From positions 1-13,013 of the forward strand of contig SHAI01000048.1 of the NCBI GenBank assembly GCA_004213235.1: DNA of 13,013 nt. Reading direction: 5' to 3'. Positions 1 through 6,899 of the stretch are shown here, one piece after another (position 1 is the first letter of the stretch; the number at the start of each line of letters is the position of its first letter). The translations under genes were made by a program, and so were the position numbers. The DNA comes from Parvularculaceae bacterium (GTDB taxonomy: Bacteria > Pseudomonadota > Alphaproteobacteria > Caulobacterales > Parvularculaceae). The notes beneath the pieces were generated by a model. The model had not been told where the DNA came from, searched no databases, and saw nothing but the letters and a program-made list of their open reading frames with translations.

Positions 1-1
1 T

Positions 2-397
2 TGGCCCAATGCCAGTACCCATGTGCTTTATACACCACCATACTGGATGCGACATATTGCATATCTGCTTGTTTTAGCGGGTTTAATCATGGTTGCGGCG
101 GCTTATCTCCCCCGTGGACGCATTGCTGCCCGTCTGAAACACCCAATGCTCGCTGGATTGAAGACGTGGGCGCTGGCGCATCTCCTTGTGAATGGCGATG
201 TACGCTCGGTGCTGCTTTTTGGTGCGTTTCTCGCCTATGGCGTCGCCGATCGGATCGCGTTGAAACGGCGTGGCGACATGGGTGCGCCAGCTGTCAGCAG
301 GTTCGGTGACATTACCGCAATTGTCGTCGGTGCTGCTGCCTGGGTCGCCATATACTTGTTTTTGCATCCAATTATCGCGGGCGTTGCGCTTCGCTGA
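2..397 (+). CDS. NnrU family integral membrane protein, 3' part (5' end outside window)
   Basis: The reading frame is open from the first complete codon at position 2 and continues upstream of the window, so this is the C-terminal part of a longer protein. A GTG at 23 could be read as a start, but the coding sequence before it (WPNASTHV) fits the family and argues for a truncated gene. The visible part has a membrane segment (about 56-108), the family pattern LKHPMLAG at about 134-157 followed by WALAHLLVNGD, then hydrophobic segments at about 200-240 and 310-390. NnrU proteins were first seen beside nitrite and nitric oxide reductase genes and are related to the haem-binding carotene isomerase Z-ISO of plants. 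The His-Pro at about 140-145 probably matches the conserved histidine of that family (inference). Many alphaproteobacteria carry NnrU homologues away from denitrification genes, and nothing here links this copy to nitrogen oxides. No clear terminator follows it. Confidence 0.85.
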   Translation, partial: WPNASTHVLYTPPYWMRHIAYLLVLAGLIMVAAAYLPRGRIAARLKHPMLAGLKTWALAHLLVNGDVRSVLLFGAFLAYGVADRIALKRRGDMGAPAVSRFGDITAIVVGAAAWVAIYLFLHPIIAGVALR

Positions 398-495
398 TCG
401 CAAAATCGGCGTTTATTCATGCAGCTAGGGGGCGTCGGTTTGTCTGGCGTATCTTGTTAGTTTGCGCTAATCAACTTCTCGGCTTGGGAGGCGGC

Positions 496-618
496 ATGAT
501 TGTCGGAGGGTGCCGGTCGGTGCAAAGGCGAACGAACCGGGTTTCGTCCTACAAGTCCAGTAATGGCGCTCTCTTGGTGCCGTCTTGCCGTGCTGTTTCA
601 GAACGTCACGGTGATTAA
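496..618 (+). CDS. Possible small ORF of 40 residues, unknown function
   Basis: An ATG at 496 lies 4 bases after a strong ribosome-binding sequence (GGGAGG, 486-491) and opens a 40-codon frame ending in TAA at 616-618. The product would be basic and rich in Ser and Arg, with two cysteines (residues 6 and 31), and has no signal peptide or membrane segment. I do not recognise it. It is the only frame in this gap with a good Shine-Dalgarno sequence, but a 40-codon frame can arise by chance, and it lacks the strong GC bias at third positions expected of a conserved gene. Treat it as a candidate only. Confidence 0.2.
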   Translation: MIVGGCRSVQRRTNRVSSYKSSNGALLVPSCRAVSERHGD

Positions 619-690
619 AGTTGAAAGCGCTTAAAGCTGAAAGCGCTGACACCCAGAAATGCTGAATGAGTCCAGAAACGCTGAATGAGT
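615..690 (+). repeat. Two adjacent short tandem duplications sharing a GAAA-GCTGA core
   Basis: Positions 615-630 and 631-646 are a 16-bp direct duplication (TTAAAGYTGAAAGCGC) with one mismatch. Positions 653-671 and 672-690 are a 19-bp duplication (CCAGAAAYGCTGAATGAGT), also with one mismatch. In both pairs the first copy has T and the second has C. A related core, GAAA followed by GCGCT or YGCTGA, occurs four times, starting at 623, 639, 656 and 675. The last copy ends 8 bases before the panB start and contains its only candidate ribosome-binding sequence (GAATGAG). The repeats may come from replication slippage or be an operator array; the sequence alone does not decide. Confidence 0.75.
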
Positions 691-698
691 AATGTCTT

Positions 699-1553
699 AT
701 GTCTAGCCATGCCATTTCCGATAACAAACCTCATAACGAGAAGCCGTCGCGACGCCTGACCAGCGCGGATATTGCTGGACGGAAGGGCGGCGAGCCCATT
801 GTCTGCCTTACAGCTTATGATGCGCCAACGGCGAGCGTCGTGGATGAGCATTGTGACGTGATCCTGGTGGGTGACTCGCTTGGCATGGTTGTTCACGGCC
901 TTCCGTCAACAGTTGGCGTTACGCTGGACATGATGATCATGCATGGCAAAGCGGTAATGCGCGCGTCAAAAAAGGCCTTGGTGGTCATCGATCTTCCCTT
1001 CGGCAGTTACGAGGCCTCTCCCCAACAGGCATTTGAAAGTGCCTCGCGGGTCCTGGCTGAAACCGGGGCGCAGGCAATCAAGTTGGAGAGCGGGGCGTAT
1101 GCTGCGGAAACGGTGCGTTTTCTGGTGGAGCGGGGTGTGCCGGTCATGGGACATGTCGGATTACGCCCCCAGGCGGTAAATGTCGCGGGCGGGTTCCGGG
1201 CAAAAGGTCGTACCGACGGGGAGCGCGCGGAAATAATGCATGAGGCGCAGTCGACTGTGGCCGCTGGTGCGTTCTCAATCGTTGTGGAGGGCGTGGCCGA
1301 AGACCTGGCCCAGGACATTACCGCTCAAATTGCTGCGCCTACCATTGGTATTGGGGCATCAGCCGCCTGTGACGGGCAAATCCTCGTGACCGAGGACATG
1401 CTTGGCCTGTTTAACTGGACACCGAAATTCGTCAAACGCTATGGCGATATGCGCGCAATGATGTCCGATGCCATCGGCGCCTATGCCAGGGACGTTCGCG
1501 CCCGGCAGTTCCCGGCGGATGCGCAGATTTACCGTTTGAAGGCGGCCAATTGA
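699..1553 (+). CDS. panB: 3-methyl-2-oxobutanoate hydroxymethyltransferase (ketopantoate hydroxymethyltransferase)
   Basis: PanB catalyses the first committed step of pantothenate (coenzyme A) synthesis. It moves the one-carbon unit of 5,10-methylenetetrahydrofolate to 2-oxoisovalerate, giving ketopantoate, in the cytoplasm. The 284-residue protein carries the family signatures in order: CLTAYDAPTA (36-45), the metal-binding VGDSLGM with Asp59, the second metal ligand Asp98 in VVIDLPFGSYE, AIKLES with Lys128 and Glu130, GHVGLRPQ (151-158), the catalytic Glu197 in VVEGV, and TIGIGAS and CDGQILV near residues 215-230. It is about 20 residues longer than the E. coli enzyme, mostly in a polar N-terminal tail (1-22). 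The ATG at 699 has only a weak Shine-Dalgarno sequence, lying in the repeat array just upstream. No panC lies next to it in this window. The next gene starts 146 bases later, so it may be a separate transcription unit. Confidence 0.97.
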   Translation: MSSHAISDNKPHNEKPSRRLTSADIAGRKGGEPIVCLTAYDAPTASVVDEHCDVILVGDSLGMVVHGLPSTVGVTLDMMIMHGKAVMRASKKALVVIDLPFGSYEASPQQAFESASRVLAETGAQAIKLESGAYAAETVRFLVERGVPVMGHVGLRPQAVNVAGGFRAKGRTDGERAEIMHEAQSTVAAGAFSIVVEGVAEDLAQDITAQIAAPTIGIGASAACDGQILVTEDMLGLFNWTPKFVKRYGDMRAMMSDAIGAYARDVRARQFPADAQIYRLKAAN

Positions 1554-1685
1554 AAATACTTCCTTGTCGTGGCGCGCAAACAGGTTGCGGCGTTGAAAAA
1601 CCTGCTAAACGTCGTTAGAAGCGCGGTCCGGGCGTGGTGTCCGACCGAATTGGTTCGCGCGCGACTAGTTTTCAATTTAGATCAA

Positions 1686-1702
1686 GATGAGGCGTCTCCT
1701 TG
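1686..1702 (+). promoter_or_regulatory. Ribosome-binding site and TTG start of the YfgM-like gene
   Basis: GATGAGG at 1686-1692 lies 7 bases before a TTG codon at 1700. It decides the start: no in-frame ATG nearby gives the conserved N-terminal region, and the ATG inside the Shine-Dalgarno sequence (1687) reads a different frame. A rare TTG start may lower expression of this gene relative to bamB. Confidence 0.6.
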
Positions 1703-2596
1703 GCAAACGAAGAAAGCCTTCTGCGTGAAGTAGATGAAGGACTTGCAGAGGATAATCTCTGGCGGTCAATGCGCGAGCGCGGCCCTTTTTTGCTCGGCGG
1801 CGCGGCGGCGATCATTGTGGGCGTGGCCGGTTGGCAGTTTTACACAAGCCAGAAGAATGCAGCGGCCTTAGCGGCCTCGCGCGCTTTTTATGAGCATACG
1901 ACCAATGAAGCACTGAGCCTGTCTGAGCGGGTGGTTAAGCTTGAGAACTTCATCGAGACCGCGCCGCAGGGATATGCGACACTGGGACGATTCCGCTTGG
2001 CGGCATTGCACGCTCAATCGGATCGCCTGCGCGCTATGTCGACATATCGCGCGATCTATGAGGGGACGCAAGCGCCGCTACGGTTGCGCCACCTCGCGCG
2101 CCTGCGCGCCGCTAATCTTGCATTGGAAGATGGTCGCGATGCAGCCATTGAAATTATCGGCGATCTTGAGACGGACGATTCCGCGCTCGGTTACTTCGCG
2201 CGAGAAGTTGTGGCGCTGGCGGCATTGCGCGCGGGCGATTATCAGACGGCGATGTCCATGTTTGAAACCGCAGCATCTGACTTTGCCGCGCCGGAGGGGG
2301 TAAGAACGCGCGCCAAAGAGTATGGTGCACTGGCGCGGGTCGGCGTTGATAAGTCGGAAATCATCTGGCCGGAGCCGCCGGCTGCGCGCCCGTCGCTTGA
2401 CGATTTTGATGGCGACTTATCGGAAATGTTAGATGCGTTGAGCGCAGGTGGTGAAAGCGTTCAGGATCAGGGTGGCAATGCTAATCTGGGGGCGGAGGAA
2501 GCAGAAGCTGATACCGTGAGCGATGCTGACCCGTTGCAAAAAGATGATCAAGATGAGGGTGTTGGGGACGCTCAGAGCACAGAGGAACCGGAATAA
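1700..2596 (+). CDS. YfgM-like membrane-anchored tetratricopeptide protein
   Basis: This 298-residue protein has a short charged N-terminus (ESLLREVDEGLAEDNLW, 5-21), one membrane anchor (about 29-47), a helical TPR-like region (about 55-215) and an acidic, low-complexity tail rich in Asp, Glu and Gln (about 230-298). The order, with bamB and der downstream, matches YfgM (TPR_21 family), which in E. coli is an inner-membrane protein with a periplasmic TPR domain that contacts SecYEG and periplasmic chaperones. The start is a TTG at 1700, chosen because GATGAGG (1686-1692) lies 7 bases upstream and the residues straight after it fit the family; an ATG at 1687 is in another frame. The stop lies 3 bases before bamB, which suggests co-translation. 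The acidic tail is longer than I expect for E. coli YfgM and may be lineage-specific. The family call is firm; the role in secretion is inferred from E. coli. Confidence 0.85.
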   Translation: MANEESLLREVDEGLAEDNLWRSMRERGPFLLGGAAAIIVGVAGWQFYTSQKNAAALAASRAFYEHTTNEALSLSERVVKLENFIETAPQGYATLGRFRLAALHAQSDRLRAMSTYRAIYEGTQAPLRLRHLARLRAANLALEDGRDAAIEIIGDLETDDSALGYFAREVVALAALRAGDYQTAMSMFETAASDFAAPEGVRTRAKEYGALARVGVDKSEIIWPEPPAARPSLDDFDGDLSEMLDALSAGGESVQDQGGNANLGAEEAEADTVSDADPLQKDDQDEGVGDAQSTEEPE

Positions 2597-2599
2597 CAT

Positions 2600-4057
2600 A
2601 TGGCAACCCCAGTGACCCAAGACGTCCAACTTTTAAAGGCATCGTTTTCGCTTCGCGCAATTTTTTGCGCGCTTGCGCTCTGCTTTTTCCTTTCGGCCTG
2701 TTCTTCTGGGCCATTGAGCGTGGTGACCGACGTTTTTTCCGGCGACGGTGATGGCGAGGAAACCGAAAAGAGCGAAGAGGCAAAAAAAGACGAAGACCGG
2801 CTGTCTATCCTTGCGTTTGAGGAAACGCTCCAGGCTGACCCGCGATTTGCAGGTCTTAGTGTCGAGGTGCCGCCGTCTTATACCAATGCATCCTGGCCAC
2901 AGCCGGGCGGCGAGGCAGACCACACATTGCACCATTTGTCCGGCGACGTCTCGTTTGAGAAAATTTGGACAACGGACATTGGCAAGGGCTCCGCGCGCCG
3001 GGCACGCTTGACCGCACCGCCGATTGCCGCTGATGGTCGCCTGTATGTTACCGACGCAGAAGCAACGGTAACGGCGCTTGATATTGAGACGGGTGAGGAA
3101 GTCTGGGAGACGAAACTCGCGCCGAAAATACGGGAAAAATTCCGGGTACGGGATGTTTTGTCGCGTCCGAAGGCATCGCAAATCGGATTTGGCGGCGGCG
3201 TCGCATATGACAGCGGCCGCGTGTTCGTTACGTCAGGTTTCGGCTTTATCAAAGCTTTGAACGCCAGCAATGGTGAAGAACTCTGGTCATATAAAGCCTC
3301 TGCGCCAATTCGAACGCCGCCAACGGCCCATCGCGGCGGCGTCTTTTTTGTCACCATTACAAATGAGCTGATTGCAGTTGATCAGACGACCGGTAAGCGG
3401 CTTTGGGGCTTCCAGTCATTTGAAGAAAACGCGCGCATCTTATCCTCAGCCAGCCCTGCTGCTGCCGGCGATTTGGTTGTTGTGCCATTCTCATCAGGTG
3501 AGGTTGTCGCGTTTCTTACCAATTCGGGGCGCGACGTGTGGAGCGACACCTTGTCCCGCTCTGTCAATCTTACAGCCTTGGCGACGCTGAACGATATCGC
3601 CGGCAGCCCGGTGATTGACCGTGGTCTGGTATATGTTGTCAGCCATGCTGGCCGATTGACGGCTATCGACATACGCTCTGGGGGCCGTGTTTGGGAATCG
3701 CCAATTGCCGGCTTGCAGATGCCGTGGGTCGCTGGTGACTATATATTTGTCGTGTCCACCGAAAGCGAACTCGTTTGCCTGTCGCGTACTGACGGTGCCA
3801 TCGTCTGGATCTCGCAATTGCAACGCTACAAAAATGAAAAGAAGAAAAAGGGACGGATTTCGTGGGCCGGTCCGATTCTGGTTGGCGGCTACCTTATTCT
3901 TGTGTCAACTGAAGGCGATATTGCGAAGGTGGATGCATCGAACGGTGAATTGAACGCGACCAAGGGTTTTGGTGGCGGATCAATTGTCTCGCCGATTGTG
4001 GCCGATGAAAAAATCTTCATTCTGACTGAAAAGGGCGAGCTTATCGCCCTGAAATAA
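2600..4057 (+). CDS. bamB: Outer membrane protein assembly factor BamB (beta-propeller lipoprotein)
   Basis: BamB is the beta-propeller lipoprotein of the BAM complex, which folds beta-barrel proteins into the outer membrane. The 485-residue product has a hydrophobic signal segment (about 18-33) ending in a lipobox LSAC, with Cys34 as the probable lipidated residue. An acidic linker (about 48-70) follows, then ASWPQPGG (97-104), often seen before the first blade. The propeller is plain: near residues 159, 219, 259, 304, 355 and 393 the pattern [A/C]-x3-[S/T]x-G-x3-W recurs (for example ALDIETGEEVW), with a seventh degenerate copy at 443. This is the PQQ-like repeat of BamB. The protein is about 90 residues longer than E. 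coli BamB because of the linker and a Lys-rich loop (410-418). The start lies 3 bases after the upstream stop. A plain PQQ-dependent dehydrogenase is unlikely because of the length, lipobox and gene order. Confidence 0.93.
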   Translation: MATPVTQDVQLLKASFSLRAIFCALALCFFLSACSSGPLSVVTDVFSGDGDGEETEKSEEAKKDEDRLSILAFEETLQADPRFAGLSVEVPPSYTNASWPQPGGEADHTLHHLSGDVSFEKIWTTDIGKGSARRARLTAPPIAADGRLYVTDAEATVTALDIETGEEVWETKLAPKIREKFRVRDVLSRPKASQIGFGGGVAYDSGRVFVTSGFGFIKALNASNGEELWSYKASAPIRTPPTAHRGGVFFVTITNELIAVDQTTGKRLWGFQSFEENARILSSASPAAAGDLVVVPFSSGEVVAFLTNSGRDVWSDTLSRSVNLTALATLNDIAGSPVIDRGLVYVVSHAGRLTAIDIRSGGRVWESPIAGLQMPWVAGDYIFVVSTESELVCLSRTDGAIVWISQLQRYKNEKKKKGRISWAGPILVGGYLILVSTEGDIAKVDASNGELNATKGFGGGSIVSPIVADEKIFILTEKGELIALK

Positions 4058-4106
4058 CGCTTAACCCTGACGCTGGGGCGCGTGTAGAAAGCTAGTTGGC
4101 GTTGAC

Positions 4107-5489
4107 GTGTACGGCCTGACATCAAAGATTGCGATTATCGGCCGTCCTAATGTCGGCAAGTCCACACTTTTCAACCGGCTGGTTGGCAAGCGCTTGGCGC
4201 TTGTTGACGATACCCCCGGTGTGACGAGAGACCGGCGCGAGGGCGAGGCATCCCTTGGTGATCTGAATTTCATTGTGATCGATACCCCCGGTTTGGAGGA
4301 AGCGCCGGTTGCGGCGCTGGAGGGGCGCATGCGTCAGCAGACACAGCGCGCTATTGAGGAGGCTGATGCGTGCTTGTTTGTTGTTGATGCGCGTGCCGGG
4401 ATTACACCGCTCGACAAAAGCTTTGCGGCAATGCTCCGCACCAGCGATCGCCCCATTATTCTGCTTGCGAACAAGGCAGAGTCTTCTGCGTCCGATGTCG
4501 GGGTCACCGAAGCGTGGGAGCTTGGCCTGGGTGAGCCTATTGCGTTTTCCGCGGAGCATGGCGAGGGGTTGGGGGATTTGTTCAACGCCCTGGAGCCGCT
4601 GATCAGCGTGCCGGAAGTTGAAGAAGATATTGAAGAAGAGGCCTGGGACGACCCGCGTAAACCATTGCGTGTTGCCATTGTCGGTCGACCGAATGCAGGT
4701 AAGTCGACGCTTGTAAACCGGATGATTGGTGAGGACCGGTTATTAACCGGCCCTGAGGCTGGCATCACGCGGGATTCGATTTCAGTCGAGTGGCATTGGT
4801 CCAGTTCTGAACGCGACTGGCCGGTAAAGTTATACGATACGGCGGGTATGCGAAAAAAATCCCGCGTGCAGTCGAAACTGGAAAAACTCTCCGTGGCCGA
4901 TACGTTGCGTGCCGTGCGATTTGCCGAAGTCGTTGTGCTGCTCATGGACGCGGAGGCACCCTTCGAAAAACAGGACCTTCAAATCGCTGACTTTGCGATG
5001 AAGGAAGGGCGCGCGCTCGTGCTTGCGGTCAATAAATGGGACCTCATCGAAGACAAAAGCCGTGCAGCTGAAGCGTTTCGCGAAAAAGCGGCGCGTCTTT
5101 TACCCCAGGCACCTGGGGCTCCGGTGATTTTCCTGTCAGGGTTAACGGGCAGAGCGATCGATAAACTAATGCCCGCTGTTACAGCTGTTTATGTTGACTG
5201 GAATGCGCGGCTTAAAACACCGGATTTGAACACCTGGTTACAAGAGGCCGTCGCGCGCCATCCCCCGCCGGCAGTTTCCGGCCAACGGATTAAGCTTAGA
5301 TATGTGGCGCAGATAAAAACCCGTCCGCCAACTTTTGTTGCAAAGTGTACGCGTGCGGATGACGTTCCTGCGTCCTATCGCCGATATCTGGTGAACAGTC
5401 TGAGAGAGGCGTTTGAATTACCGGCCGTGCCAATTCGGCTTTTACTTCAACGTCCAGATAATCCCTTTGCGGAAGAAAAGCGCAAATAA
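4107..5489 (+). CDS. der: Ribosome assembly GTPase Der (EngA), double GTPase domain
   Basis: Der is an essential GTPase with two G domains in tandem and a C-terminal KH-like domain; it binds the 50S subunit and is needed for its late maturation. In this 460-residue protein, domain 1 shows GRPNVGKST (12-20), DTPG (59-62) and NKAE (122-125). Domain 2 shows GRPNAGKST (193-201), DTAG (244-247) and NKWD (309-312). The KH-like region covers about 365-450. An acidic linker (about 170-182) joins the G domains, as is common in the family. In domain 1 the fourth base-recognition motif is NKAE, with Glu for the usual Asp. The start is a GTG at 4107, only 10 codons before the first P-loop, as expected; no good Shine-Dalgarno sequence is seen, so coupling to bamB (49 bases upstream) is possible. 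Its stop codon directly touches the stop of the convergent dehydrogenase gene. Confidence 0.98.
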   Translation: MYGLTSKIAIIGRPNVGKSTLFNRLVGKRLALVDDTPGVTRDRREGEASLGDLNFIVIDTPGLEEAPVAALEGRMRQQTQRAIEEADACLFVVDARAGITPLDKSFAAMLRTSDRPIILLANKAESSASDVGVTEAWELGLGEPIAFSAEHGEGLGDLFNALEPLISVPEVEEDIEEEAWDDPRKPLRVAIVGRPNAGKSTLVNRMIGEDRLLTGPEAGITRDSISVEWHWSSSERDWPVKLYDTAGMRKKSRVQSKLEKLSVADTLRAVRFAEVVVLLMDAEAPFEKQDLQIADFAMKEGRALVLAVNKWDLIEDKSRAAEAFREKAARLLPQAPGAPVIFLSGLTGRAIDKLMPAVTAVYVDWNARLKTPDLNTWLQEAVARHPPPAVSGQRIKLRYVAQIKTRPPTFVAKCTRADDVPASYRRYLVNSLREAFELPAVPIRLLLQRPDNPFAEEKRK

Positions 5490-6242
5490 TTAACGAGGAA
5501 TGCCCGCCCAGTCGCGGAAAATCAGCCGTTCCGCCATGCCGTCATAGTCTTCGGACGCGGCATAGAGCACCAAGGGTGCGAGCGCGGAGGGTAGCGGCAA
5601 TGTTTCCGGATTTTCACCGGGCATGGCCGCTGCACGCATTTTCGTTCGCATCGGGCCGGGATCTATTATGGCGACACGTACCGACGTTGATTTTGTTTCC
5701 TCCGCATAGGTTGCGGCTAAATTTTCCATCGCTGCTTTTGATGCGCCGTAAGCGGACCAATAGGCACGTGCGAGTTCACCACCAACACGCGATGTGATGA
5801 ATATTGCCCGGCCGGCCGCGCTCGCCCGAAGTAGGGGGTCCAGGGATTTCAGGAGGCGGAAATTGGCATGGACGTTCACGTCAAAAGTGTGGTGCCAGAC
5901 CTTGTCGTCTGTATCGCCGATTGGCGCGAGTTCGCCAAGTGCGCCTGCATTCGCCAGTAAAATATCAATTCGGCCAAATCGTTCGCCGAGGGCGGGTGCT
6001 AACTTTTGCAGGGCATCGCCATCGGTGATGTCAACGGGGATAAGCGAACATTTGCCGCCGACTGCTTTAATTTCGTCGTCTAGTTCTTCCAAACCGCCCA
6101 CTGTTCGGGCCATCGCCAGGACATGGGCACCGGCCCCGGCAAGCGCTTTGGCACTGTCGTACCCAATACCGCGCGAGGCCCCGGTCACGAGCGCGTATGC
6201 GCCGGTCAAATCTGGCTTGTTCTTGGCAATGTCTTCCGGCAT
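5490..6242 (-). CDS. Short-chain dehydrogenase/reductase (SDR family)
   Basis: This is a classical SDR of 250 residues, a cytoplasmic NAD(P)-dependent oxidoreductase with a Rossmann fold. The cofactor glycine motif is TGASRGIG (20-27). Asp71 in VDITD, NAG (98-100) and Asn123 in DVNVHANF follow in the expected order. The catalytic set is Ser151, Tyr165 and Lys169 (YGASK). DPGPMRT (194-200) follows the active site. The Arg after the second strand (LAMART, about 46) suggests a preference for NADPH (inference). The general pattern resembles the YciK-like group, but the substrate cannot be read from the sequence. The ATG has a Shine-Dalgarno sequence GGGAAG (6254-6259, minus strand) 11 bases upstream. 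It is convergent with der, the two stop codons being adjacent, so no terminator separates them; it is probably transcribed alone from a promoter in the gap beyond 6242. Confidence 0.93.
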   Translation of the reverse strand: MPEDIAKNKPDLTGAYALVTGASRGIGYDSAKALAGAGAHVLAMARTVGGLEELDDEIKAVGGKCSLIPVDITDGDALQKLAPALGERFGRIDILLANAGALGELAPIGDTDDKVWHHTFDVNVHANFRLLKSLDPLLRASAAGRAIFITSRVGGELARAYWSAYGASKAAMENLAATYAEETKSTSVRVAIIDPGPMRTKMRAAAMPGENPETLPLPSALAPLVLYAASEDYDGMAERLIFRDWAGIPR

Positions 6243-6719
6243 CGATTTCGGTTCTTCCCGCGGCTGGACTTAATTCCAAGCAAGAGGAATGAACTCAGTC
6301 TCATCTGTTGGCAAGGCGAAGATAACACCATCAGCAAAATTCAATTCCGCAGCCGCGTGTCTGATTCAATAACCATCCCCCGCGTGGACAAATTGACGCA
6401 CTATCACCGTTTTAATGGCCATAAAAAGTAAAGTGCGACCGCCTCGGGGGCACTGGACCGGCGAAGGCGTGCGGCATTCTCAACATTAGCGGCGCTATAA
6501 AACCGGCAAAAATGGGCTGTTGGGGGGGGACGATGAAACGATTTTAATAGAATAAGCGATGTGACCCCATTTCTGCTCCGGGGCGCGCTATGGAGATTAT
6601 AAATCTGCCCACCGGAAACCGGCATTGTTGCCGATGCTTACCCGGGCAAAAAAAAGTTATTGCGGTAGCTATTTCATACCTGAATCAATTGACCTTCGAA
6701 CCCAACCTTGTCATGTAAC

Positions 6720-6871
6720 TGACAAGCCGATTTGGCCTGCTAGCGGGTCAAGCGATCGGAAGCAAAGCTAAATATATTTTCGTTTTGCTGATGGAACCGG
6801 ACCGCGCGACAATTCTCCCCCCAGTTCGCGCGTAACGGTGGGTCGCGGCGATTTCGGTCGCCGCGACTTTT
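6720..6871 (+). ncRNA. Candidate small RNA ending in an intrinsic terminator
   Basis: The plus strand here ends in a textbook terminator (6842-6871), but no coding gene on that strand lies within 1.3 kb upstream. Before it lies a hairpin CGCGCGA (6803-6809) / TCGCGCG (6826-6832) with a 16-base loop containing CTCCCCCC, and before that a weaker AGCAAA (6761-6766) / TTTGCT (6784-6789) pairing. A C-rich hairpin loop followed by a terminator hairpin is the layout of several alphaproteobacterial trans-acting small RNAs, where a CU-rich loop pairs with Shine-Dalgarno sequences. The 5' end is not fixed: TTGACC at 6689 is a possible -35, but only a poor -10 (TGTAAC, 6714-6719, 19-base spacing) follows, and TATATT at 6773-6778 is an alternative -10 without a -35. 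I do not recognise it as 6S, SRP or tmRNA. Confidence 0.4.
6842..6871 (+). terminator. Strong intrinsic terminator on the plus strand
   Basis: GTCGCGGCGA (6842-6851) pairs perfectly with TCGCCGCGAC (6858-6867) over 10 bp around a 6-base loop (TTTCGG), followed directly by TTTT (6868-6871). On the minus strand no T run follows the stem, so it does not look like a terminator for trmFO. It would stop a plus-strand transcript 28 bases before it ran antisense into the trmFO 3' end. Confidence 0.8.
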
Positions 6872-6899
6872 CCATCGGCAAGGAATTCTCGCTGTAAAG

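Larger units (their letters stand above)
398..698. other. Intergenic region between the NnrU-family gene and panB
   Basis: This 301-bp gap has no strong gene. It holds a possible 40-residue ORF (496-618) with a good Shine-Dalgarno sequence and, directly after it, a cluster of short tandem repeats (615-690) that runs up to 8 bases before the panB start. I see no hairpin followed by a T run that would end the upstream gene, and no convincing -35/-10 pair, although the panB promoter should lie here. Confidence 0.5.
6243..6899. other. Long intergenic region between the SDR gene and trmFO
   Basis: This 657-bp stretch lies between two minus-strand genes and should hold the promoter of the SDR gene and the 3' end of trmFO. 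I find no convincing protein gene: the one long frame (6404-6625, minus strand) has no good ribosome-binding sequence or domain. Signals seen are a near-palindrome around ATGGCCAT (6414-6421), a short hairpin CGGCA-TTGT-TGCCG (6620-6633) before a run of eight A (6647-6655 region), a 7-bp hairpin CTTGTCA/TGACAAG (6707-6726), a hairpin with a C-rich loop (6803-6832) and a strong plus-strand terminator (6842-6871). The last three suggest a small RNA. Confidence 0.5.

Noticed and set aside
467..896. Minus-strand ORFs over the panB upstream region and 5' end
   Set aside because: They are shadows of the panB frame and the repeats, with no family resemblance.
1581..1604. CAGGTT/AACCTG inverted repeat between panB and the YfgM-like gene as a terminator
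   Set aside because: Only 6 bp with a 12-base loop and no T run after it.
2600..4057. PQQ-dependent dehydrogenase
   Set aside because: The repeat pattern is shared, but the lipobox, the single short propeller and the position between yfgM-like and der genes mark it as BamB.
6404..6625. 73-codon minus-strand ORF in the large gap
   Set aside because: No convincing ribosome-binding sequence, no hydrophobic or domain pattern, and a composition like random frames.
6689..6720. TTCGAACCC resembling a tRNA or tmRNA T-loop
   Set aside because: The flanking bases do not form a T-stem and no acceptor stem or anticodon arm can be built around it.
6741..6768. Resemblance to the bacterial SRP RNA loop (GGTCA...CGGAAG...AAGC)
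   Set aside because: The conserved symmetric loop (GGTCAGG with GGAAGGAAGCAGCC) is broken in several positions and no long rod-like pairing surrounds it.
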